The position numbers were made by a program, and so were the translations under genes. Source: Thermococcus sp. (GTDB taxonomy: Archaea; Methanobacteriota_B; Thermococci; Thermococcales; Thermococcaceae). From it: 6,186 nt of DNA. Of the stretch, positions 1 to 4,353 are shown piece after piece. The notes below the pieces were generated by a model. The model had not been told where the DNA came from. It saw only the letters and a program-made list of their open reading frames with translations, and did not search any database. The stretch covers positions 1 through 6,186 of the forward strand of contig DRGF01000103.1 in assembly GCA_011050175.1 (NCBI GenBank), written 5' to 3'. Positions within the stretch are counted from its first letter, which is position 1, and every line of letters begins with the position of its first letter.

Positions 1-28
1 TATAACCCTTTCTGGACAAAAATGAGTC

Positions 29-481
29 TCAGAGGGGGAGCTCCGTGGTCTCCTTGTGTATCTTGAGGACGACCATGGTGTGGGTCGCCACGACGCCGTC
101 GATCTCCCCAATGGTGTCGAGGAACTCGTTGAGCTCGTCGCTCCCGCTGGTTCTGATTTTGACCAGCATGTCGTAGTCGCCGGTGGTCTCGTATATCTCC
201 ACGATCTGGGGGTATTTCCTGAGCTCATTGGCGACGTGGGAGTACATGCCCGCCTTGGATTTTATGAGAATGAACGCCAGGATATGGAAACCAAGGGATT
301 CGGGGTCAAGTATGACCGTGAACCTCTTTATTACACCCCTGTCCTTCAGCTTCTTGATCCTCTCGTAGATCGTCGACTCGGCCAGCCCGACCTCCTTGGA
401 GATTTCCCTCAGGGGCGTTCTGCTGTTCTTTTGGAGGATGGAAAGGATTTTCCTGTCAATTTCGTCCAAACCCATTCGCAT
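29..481 (-). CDS. Lrp/AsnC family (feast/famine) transcriptional regulator, FL11-like
   Basis: A 150-residue DNA-binding regulator of the length usual for Lrp/AsnC proteins. Residues 5-45 form the N-terminal winged helix-turn-helix (LDEIDRKIL, then TPLREISKEVGLAESTIYERI, with the recognition helix near 34-44). Residues 64-143 form the RAM (effector-binding, dimerising) domain, with the ETTGDYDML signature at 98-106, part of the loop that binds amino acids in this family. From memory it is very like FL11 of Pyrococcus horikoshii OT3, a regulator that assembles in response to lysine, through most of its length including the HKETTELP ending. FL11 orthology is therefore likely, but the effector here is inference. 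The ATG at 481 is preferred because it follows a nearly full Shine-Dalgarno match (486-494) by 4 bases; GTG at 490 and ATG at 487 overlap that match, and ATG at 475 is 10 bases away. It diverges from the GTPase gene and is probably autoregulated (see 497-509). Confidence 0.93.
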   Translation of the reverse strand: MRMGLDEIDRKILSILQKNSRTPLREISKEVGLAESTIYERIKKLKDRGVIKRFTVILDPESLGFHILAFILIKSKAGMYSHVANELRKYPQIVEIYETTGDYDMLVKIRTSGSDELNEFLDTIGEIDGVVATHTMVVLKIHKETTELPL

Positions 482-485
482 GAGC

Positions 486-494
486 ATCACCGCC
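486..494 (-). promoter_or_regulatory. Ribosome binding site that decides the start of the Lrp-family gene
   Basis: The minus strand reads GGCGGTGAT, one mismatch from the archaeal consensus GGAGGTGAT that pairs with the 16S rRNA tail. It lies 4 bases before the ATG at 481 and overlaps the GTG at 490 and ATG at 487, so those upstream in-frame starts are unlikely. Confidence 0.7.
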
Positions 495-496
495 AG

Positions 497-509
497 TAAA
501 AAATTTTCG
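497..509 (-). promoter_or_regulatory. Candidate FL11-type operator (autoregulation)
   Basis: On the minus strand the 13 bases read CGAAAATTTTTTA. As I recall it, the FL11 recognition sequence is TGAAAWWWTTTCA; 11 of 13 positions agree, with the central AT core intact. The site lies 6 bases downstream of the minus-strand TATA box (516-523) and overlaps the predicted transcription start near 492-497, where a bound regulator would block initiation. The match is seen directly; binding and autoregulation are inferred. Confidence 0.5.
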
Positions 510-515
510 AGAGGC

Positions 516-523
516 TATATAAA
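516..523 (-). promoter_or_regulatory. TATA box of the Lrp-family gene
   Basis: The minus strand reads TTTATATA, preceded by CGGCAAA as a possible BRE. Its centre is about 25 bases upstream of 492-497, giving a short leader that just includes the ribosome binding site. The plus strand (TATATAAAT) could also work towards the GTPase gene, but that gene has a closer box at 549-557. Confidence 0.6.
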
Positions 524-548
524 TTTGCCGATTCTAGGAAACCATACT

Positions 549-557
549 TTTATAAAA
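549..557 (+). promoter_or_regulatory. TATA box of the GTPase gene
   Basis: The sequence TTTATAAAA lies about 48 bases before the ATG at 601. Transcription would start near 576-580, giving a leader of roughly 20-25 bases that contains the ribosome binding site GGGAGGGT (588-595), 5 bases from the start codon. It stands back to back with the Lrp promoter, the two TATA boxes being about 25 bases apart. Confidence 0.65.
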
Positions 558-600
558 CGCCTCCGACCTTTTACCTCTAGAAGTTCTGGGAGGGTCAGCG

Positions 601-1767
601 ATGCCAACGAACGTCACAGCGGAGTATCTCGCGGCGGAAGAGGAGTACAGGAACGCCAAGACTATTCCGGAGAAGATCCGCGCCCTTGAGAAGATGTACG
701 CCACCGTCCCCAAGCATAAGGGAACGGAAAAGCTCAGACTCCAGATAAAGCGAAAGCTCGCCGAGCTGAGGAAGGAGCTGGAGAAGCAGAGGCAGATGCG
801 CAAAGGCGGTGGCGGCCCGTCTCTGAGCGTTAGAAAAGAGGGCGCGGCACAGATAGCCCTCGCTGGCCTCCCGAACGTAGGAAAGAGCTCACTCATGAAG
901 ACGCTCACAAACGTCGAGGCCGACGTTGCGGACTACGCCTTCACAACCGTCGAGCCCATCCCAGGGATGCTGCACCACAAAGACGTCCAGATACAGCTTG
1001 TCGAGGTTCCGGGCCTCGTTGAGGGTGCCGCCCTCGGAAAGGGCATGGGGCCGCAGCTCCTCAGCGTCATCAGGAACGCCGACGCCGTTGCCATCGTGGT
1101 TGACCTCTCTCAGGACCCCCTCAAACAGCTGGAAATCCTCCTCAATGAGTTTGAGAGGGCCGGAATAAAGCTGAACAAGCGGCGCCCGAGGGTGGAGATA
1201 AAGAAGACCGCTATGGGCGGAATCGTTATCAACGGCCAGGAGAACATCAAGGGTGACATCCAGGAAGTCATGAAGATGCTCAGAGAGGAGCGCATCCACT
1301 CGGCTGAAATAACCGTCAAGGAGCCGGTAACGCTCGAGGAGTTCGCCGATGCCCTCGACGAGAGCCTCGTCTGGAAGAGGGCCATAATCATCGCCAACAA
1401 GGGCGACGCCCCGGGGAGCAGGGAGAACTACGAGAGGCTCGTTGAGGCCTACGGGGACAGGTTCAAGATAGTCCCCGTCTCGGCGAGGAGGAAGATAAAC
1501 CTCGACAAGCTGAAGGACGAGCTCTACGAGCTGGCCGGAATCATCCGCGTCTTCACCAAGAGCCCGGGCGAAGAGCCTGCATACCCGCCCGTGCCGCTGA
1601 AGAAGGGCTCAACCGTTATGGATCTGGCAGAAAGAATTCACAAGGACTTCGCCAAGAACTTCCGCTACGCCAGGGTCTGGGGCAAGAGCGTGAAGTTCCC
1701 GGGTCAGCGCGTTGGTGCCGACCACGTGCTTGAAGACGGGGATATAGTGGAGATTCATGCCCGTTAG
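601..1767 (+). CDS. DRG/Obg-family GTP-binding protein with C-terminal TGS domain
   Basis: A 388-residue GTPase matching the DRG (developmentally regulated GTP-binding protein) branch of the Obg superfamily throughout. Members are generally linked to ribosomes and translation; the exact role in archaea is unsettled. Residues about 22-68 are a charged helical arm rich in Lys, Arg and Glu, followed by a Gly-rich linker. The G domain has the P-loop GLPNVGKSS at 89-97, G2 threonines at 115-116 (DYAFTT), G3 at 135-138, NKGD at 266-269 and the G5 SAR at 294-296. An insertion at about 175-240 corresponds to the DRG-specific inserted domain. Residues 315-388 are the TGS domain, with YARVWGKSVKFPGQRVG and the ending LEDGDIVEI typical of DRG proteins. 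Odd point: G3 reads EVPG rather than DxPG, so the Mg-coordinating Asp is Glu. The start is supported by GGGAGGGT 5 bases upstream. The stop overlaps the stop of the convergent gene by sharing TTAG. Confidence 0.96.
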   Translation: MPTNVTAEYLAAEEEYRNAKTIPEKIRALEKMYATVPKHKGTEKLRLQIKRKLAELRKELEKQRQMRKGGGGPSLSVRKEGAAQIALAGLPNVGKSSLMKTLTNVEADVADYAFTTVEPIPGMLHHKDVQIQLVEVPGLVEGAALGKGMGPQLLSVIRNADAVAIVVDLSQDPLKQLEILLNEFERAGIKLNKRRPRVEIKKTAMGGIVINGQENIKGDIQEVMKMLREERIHSAEITVKEPVTLEEFADALDESLVWKRAIIIANKGDAPGSRENYERLVEAYGDRFKIVPVSARRKINLDKLKDELYELAGIIRVFTKSPGEEPAYPPVPLKKGSTVMDLAERIHKDFAKNFRYARVWGKSVKFPGQRVGADHVLEDGDIVEIHAR

Positions 1768-2246
1768 CGGCAGAACGGCCCCCGGCACTTTCTCCCGCTC
1801 TTCCCTGTCATCGCGTTTAAGCTGTACTCCTTCCCGTCGAGGCTGTCCATTATCAGCGTCTCGCCATCCTTCTCGTAGAGCCAGAAGACCTTGTACGCCC
1901 GTTCTTCCCTAACGATTTCAATCCTGGGAAGCCACCAGGAGACAACCCTCGAGTTCCCCCACGTTATTGCGCTCTCAAAGGCCTTCATCCTGGCTTCCTC
2001 TTCACCCACGAGGGGTTCCATTACTTTTTTCTCCTCAACTTCCCACTCCTGGAGTTCTATGAAGCCGTCTCCCCTCTCGGCACCGAGGCGGTAGAGGTCA
2101 ACGTAGGCGAAGTAATCCACAACTCTGTCCTTCATTCCGAGCCTCTTATAGTAAAGCTTGAGGTGGTATACCTGGTAAGGATACAAAACAAAGCTCGATT
2201 CCATTTCGGGATTGAATATTGGCCTCATGACCTTTACAGTTTTCAT
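1764..2246 (-). CDS. Conserved-looking hypothetical protein, 160 residues
   Basis: I do not recognise a named family. It is a soluble-looking protein without signal peptide or membrane span, rich in aromatic residues (Tyr at 22, 24, 27, 32 and 33; Trp at 68, 96, 104, 105 and 122). Residues 100-145 look like beta strands ending in a turn (KVFWLYEKDGE, then IMDSLDGKEY), which loosely recalls the end of a PepSY-type strand pair; this is only a resemblance. The tail carries two cysteines (C154 and C159, KCRGPFC) in a basic segment, possibly a metal or disulfide site. Codon use matches its neighbours and the frame is open throughout, supporting a real gene. The ATG at 2246 is chosen because GCGGTG (2253-2258) lies 6 bases upstream; GTG at 2255 would overlap that signal. 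It overlaps the end of the GTPase gene by 4 bases tail to tail and diverges from the small membrane protein gene. Confidence 0.8.
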   Translation of the reverse strand: MKTVKVMRPIFNPEMESSFVLYPYQVYHLKLYYKRLGMKDRVVDYFAYVDLYRLGAERGDGFIELQEWEVEEKKVMEPLVGEEEARMKAFESAITWGNSRVVSWWLPRIEIVREERAYKVFWLYEKDGETLIMDSLDGKEYSLNAMTGKSGRKCRGPFCR

Positions 2247-2252
2247 GACCAA

Positions 2253-2258
2253 CACCGC
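2253..2258 (-). promoter_or_regulatory. Ribosome binding site of the hypothetical gene
   Basis: The minus strand reads GCGGTG, 6 bases before the ATG at 2246. It supports that start over the upstream GTG at 2255, which overlaps the signal. Confidence 0.5.
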
Positions 2259-2304
2259 AACGATTTGAACTACTCTCCAGACTTCCCAGATTTTTCAACA
2301 CATA

Positions 2305-2313
2305 GTTTCAAAC
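2305..2313 (+). promoter_or_regulatory. GTTTNAAAC box upstream of the symporter promoter
   Basis: GTTTCAAAC is a perfect inverted repeat (GTTT/AAAC around one base). It lies 6 bases upstream of the TATA box at 2320. The same pattern (GTTTTAAAC) occurs at 4268-4276, upstream of the TATA box of the proline dehydrogenase operon, and the following bases also agree (AAT against CAT). Operator function is inferred from the shared position class. Confidence 0.35.
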
Positions 2314-2319
2314 AATAAG

Positions 2320-2327
2320 TTTATAAC
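2320..2327 (+). promoter_or_regulatory. TATA box of the small protein-symporter operon
   Basis: TTTATAAC lies about 65 bases before the ATG at 2390. Transcription would start near 2347-2352, giving a leader of about 40 bases. The minus strand over the same bases reads GTTATAAA, so the element could also serve the divergent hypothetical gene, with a start near 2299. Confidence 0.6.
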
Positions 2328-2348
2328 TTTTTGGCAACAACATACAAC

Positions 2349-2365
2349 GCTGGCCATCGGTCAGC
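2349..2365 (+). repeat. Dyad at the 5' end of the symporter operon transcript
   Basis: GCTGGCC, a 3-base loop ATC, then GGTCAGC form a 7-pair stem with one G-U pair. It sits at the predicted transcription start. It could be a regulator site on DNA or a hairpin at the very 5' end of the mRNA; the sequence does not distinguish these. Confidence 0.4.
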
Positions 2366-2389
2366 ACATATAGCCATGGAGGGTTTAAT

Positions 2390-2569
2390 ATGGGACTCAA
2401 CTCCAGTGGATGGGCGTTGCTGTTTGTTCCAACCCTTTTGGGAATAGCCACGATGCTTCTCTACGGCTTTTGGGACAGAATAACAGGCAAGGAATACTAC
2501 GTGGACGAGGAGATCCTGGCCTACGACGAAGACCTCATTGAAGAGCTCAAGAAGGAGGGTAAGGCATGA
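2390..2569 (+). CDS. Small single-span membrane protein, putative accessory subunit of the SSS symporter
   Basis: A 59-residue protein. Residues 8-28 are a hydrophobic span (WALLFVPTLLGIATMLLYGFW) framed by tryptophans. The N-terminus is uncharged, and after the span come R30 and K34, so by the positive-inside rule the C-terminus faces the cytoplasm. The tail (35-59) is strongly acidic with conserved-looking tyrosines (EYYVDEE, AYDEDLIEELKK). GGAGGG at 2378-2383 lies 6 bases before the ATG. The stop overlaps the symporter start as ATGA, so translation is almost certainly coupled, implying near-equal synthesis. Known parallels are the small proteins encoded just before bacterial SSS transporters (DUF4212 or DUF3311 partners, YhdT with PanF); homology to these is not claimed. 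That it is a subunit or stability factor of the symporter is inference from gene order. The reading frame itself is secure. Confidence 0.85.
   Translation: MGLNSSGWALLFVPTLLGIATMLLYGFWDRITGKEYYVDEEILAYDEDLIEELKKEGKA
2554..2560 (+). promoter_or_regulatory. Internal ribosome binding site for the symporter
   Basis: GGAGGGT lies within the last codons of the small gene, 5 bases before the symporter ATG at 2566. With the ATGA overlap it supports coupled but efficient re-initiation. Confidence 0.65.
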
Positions 2570-4185
2570 ACGACGGTATTCTTCTTGGTTTTCTGGTTTA
2601 CCTCGGCCTGCTCGCCTATATAGGCTGGTGGGCCAACAAATACACCAAGACCGAAGACCAGTACTTCGTCGGCGGAAGGAAGGTTCATGTCCTGGCCGCG
2701 ACCCTATCCGACAAGGCCAGTGACTTCTCAGGATGGCTGATGCTCGGCTACCCCGGAAGCGCCTTTAAAGCGGGCCTCGGTGCCTTCTGGGCAGGTATTG
2801 GCTGTCTCTTTGGCACCCTCGCGGATTATGTTCTCATAGGGCCGAGGCTTAGAATGTACGCGGGTAAATTCAGGGCAATAACCGTTCCCGACTACCTGGA
2901 GGCCAGGCTAAAGGACGACACCAAGCTGATTAGAATCCTGAGTGCGCTGATAATCGTTATCTTCATGACGGCTTATGTGGCAGCCCAGTTCACGGCCGGA
3001 GGAAAGACGTTCGCGGAGGGCTTTGGTGTAAGCGTGAACACTGGAATAATCATAACGGTAATAATCCTCACCGCCTACGTTATCACCGGAGGATTCTTCG
3101 CCGTCGTCTGGACGGACGTCGTGCAGGCCCTCTTCATGTTGTTGACCCTGGTAATAGTCCCAATCCTTGCGCTCTCCAAGATAGGCGGTTTTGATAAAGC
3201 GACGGAGGTAATAGGCAACGCCGACCCGACAAAGCTTCACCCATTCGGGGGAGCAACCGGCTGGGCCGCGATAATCTTCGCCATCGGCTATGCCTCATGG
3301 ATAGTCGGCTACCTCGGACAGCCCCACATAGTCACTCGCTACATGAGCGTTGAGGACCCGAGAAAGCTCAGGAGGCCGGGTATCTTCATCAGCGGCATCT
3401 GGACAACCATCGTCCTCTGGGGGGCCTTCTTCGCAGGCTTCCTAGGCTTCGCACTTTACCAGGCGGGCATGCTCAACGTCAGCGACCCGGAGCGTATCAT
3501 CCCGGCCATGGCCGTTGAACTCATGCCGAGCTGGGTTGCCGGTTTCGTCATAGCGGGTATAATCTCGGCCGTCATGAGCACCGCGGATTCTCAGCTTCTC
3601 GTGGCTTCCTCCGCAATAGCGAGGGACTTCTACCACAAGGTTCTCGGCAAAGAGCTGGGTAAGAAGCAGATGGTGAACCTATCGAGGCTCGTGGTTGCCG
3701 GCGTTGCAGTTATCGGTCTCTGGTTCGCCATCACCGGGCCGGGAATAATCTACCAGATGGTCGCAACCGCCTGGGGTGGACTTGCCGTTGGCTTTGGCCC
3801 GATACTCACTCTGAGCCTGTGGTGGAAGCGCGTTACGAAGGAGGGCGGAATAGCCGGCATGGCCTACGGTCTCCTCAGCGAGGTCATTTTTGAGGCAAAG
3901 ATTTACGGCTGGGCCTTCACCAAGGACGCACCAGGTATCTGGGGAACGATAGGCGGCTGGTTCCAGGACGTTCCAGTGTTCTTCATCAACTTCTTCATAA
4001 CGCTCTTCGTAATCATAATCGTCAGCCTCCTTACCAAGCCCCCAGAAGATGCCGTCAAGCTCCACGAAGAGATATTCAAGAAGGTCCCCATCGAGGGAGC
4101 CGGCAAGAAGAGCATCACAGAAACAAGGGCCAAGAGCCAGGTGGAGAACGTCGCAGAGTTCGTTTTGACAAAGGGAACGGCTTGA
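2566..4185 (+). CDS. putP: PutP-like sodium/proline symporter (SSS family)
   Basis: A 539-residue inner-membrane transporter that couples Na+ entry to uptake of a solute, most likely L-proline. It shows about 13 hydrophobic spans, as expected of the SSS (LeuT-fold) family. It aligns by eye with E. coli PutP: ASDFSGWLMLG at 51-61 (D53 at the place of the Na+ site residue Asp55), LPDY-like VPDYLEAR at 107-114, GGFFAVVWTDVVQA at 175-188, and SWIVGYLGQPHIVTRYM at 244-260 (W245 and Y249 at the places of proline-site Trp244 and Tyr248). AVMSTADSQLLVASSAIARDFY at 335-356 includes S338 and T339 at the second half of the Na+ site. A hydrophilic tail of about 50 residues (from 490) contains several lysines. 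Substrate choice is supported by the adjacent proline dehydrogenase genes. The start is fixed by the ATGA overlap with the small upstream gene and a good ribosome binding site. Confidence 0.93.
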   Translation: MNDGILLGFLVYLGLLAYIGWWANKYTKTEDQYFVGGRKVHVLAATLSDKASDFSGWLMLGYPGSAFKAGLGAFWAGIGCLFGTLADYVLIGPRLRMYAGKFRAITVPDYLEARLKDDTKLIRILSALIIVIFMTAYVAAQFTAGGKTFAEGFGVSVNTGIIITVIILTAYVITGGFFAVVWTDVVQALFMLLTLVIVPILALSKIGGFDKATEVIGNADPTKLHPFGGATGWAAIIFAIGYASWIVGYLGQPHIVTRYMSVEDPRKLRRPGIFISGIWTTIVLWGAFFAGFLGFALYQAGMLNVSDPERIIPAMAVELMPSWVAGFVIAGIISAVMSTADSQLLVASSAIARDFYHKVLGKELGKKQMVNLSRLVVAGVAVIGLWFAITGPGIIYQMVATAWGGLAVGFGPILTLSLWWKRVTKEGGIAGMAYGLLSEVIFEAKIYGWAFTKDAPGIWGTIGGWFQDVPVFFINFFITLFVIIIVSLLTKPPEDAVKLHEEIFKKVPIEGAGKKSITETRAKSQVENVAEFVLTKGTA

Positions 4186-4215
4186 TTTTCATACTTTTTC
4201 GTCCTTTTGCTCTTT
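4186..4215 (+). terminator. T-rich archaeal terminator after the symporter gene
   Basis: Immediately after the stop codon come four T runs (4186-4189, 4195-4199, 4205-4208, 4213-4215) without a strong hairpin, the usual form of intrinsic termination in Thermococcales. It separates the symporter transcript from the dehydrogenase operon, which has its own TATA box, though read-through is possible. Confidence 0.55.
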
Positions 4216-4258
4216 ATCATTCCCCCAATTAATCCTGCCTCTGTGCCTCATTATTATT

Positions 4259-4277
4259 AAACCAAAGGTTTTAAACC
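4259..4277 (+). promoter_or_regulatory. Triple half-site (AAACC / GGTTT / AAACC) upstream of the proline dehydrogenase promoter
   Basis: AAACC (4259-4263), GGTTT (4267-4271) and AAACC (4273-4277) make two overlapping inverted repeats; the second contains GTTTTAAAC (4268-4276). The block ends 19 bases before the TATA box at 4297. It is operator-like and shares GTTTNAAAC with the symporter promoter. Its TTTTAAA core could instead be a second, weaker TATA box. Confidence 0.35.
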
Positions 4278-4296
4278 ATTGTTCAGCAACCTAACG

Positions 4297-4304
4297 TTTA
4301 TAAA
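4297..4304 (+). promoter_or_regulatory. TATA box of the proline dehydrogenase operon
   Basis: TTTATAAA, within the perfect 10-base palindrome GTTTATAAAC (4296-4305). Transcription would start near 4324-4328, leaving a leader of under 30 bases before the ATG at 4354. This placement argues against the longer open frame beginning at 4279, which lies upstream of the box. Confidence 0.65.
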
Positions 4305-4341
4305 CATCAACGTCCATGTATGTGCGCACGTCAAATTTTTT

Positions 4342-4348
4342 GGGGTGG
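4342..4348 (+). promoter_or_regulatory. Ribosome binding site deciding the alpha subunit start
   Basis: GGGGTGG, one mismatch from GGAGGTG shifted by one base, lies 5 bases before the ATG at 4354. No comparable signal precedes the in-frame ATG at 4279. Confidence 0.55.
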
Positions 4349-4353
4349 AACGC

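Noticed and set aside
1..28. TATAACC at the window start as a promoter, and the A run at 18-22 as a terminator of the Lrp-family gene
   Set aside because: Too little flanking sequence to judge; a five-base T run on the minus strand is suggestive but weak.
56..499. 147-residue open frame on the plus strand opposite the Lrp-family gene
   Set aside because: It is antisense to a clear Lrp/AsnC protein, matches no family I recognise, and arises from the G/C-rich third positions of the real gene.
2293..2310. TTTCA half-sites (2293-2297 and 2306-2310) as an FL11 operator at the symporter promoter
   Set aside because: Only one half of the 13-base site matches in each case, which is common in AT-rich sequence.
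2376..2447. ATG at 2376 just before the small membrane protein gene
   Set aside because: It opens a different frame of only about 23 codons, and its bases overlap the ribosome binding site of the real gene.
2538..2723. 61-residue plus-strand frame spanning the small gene and symporter start
   Set aside because: Shadow frame of two better-supported overlapping genes; basic, low-complexity composition with no motif.
4279..4353. Longer alpha subunit beginning at ATG 4279
   Set aside because: That start lies upstream of the TATA box at 4297, lacks a ribosome binding site, and adds 25 residues that fit no family.
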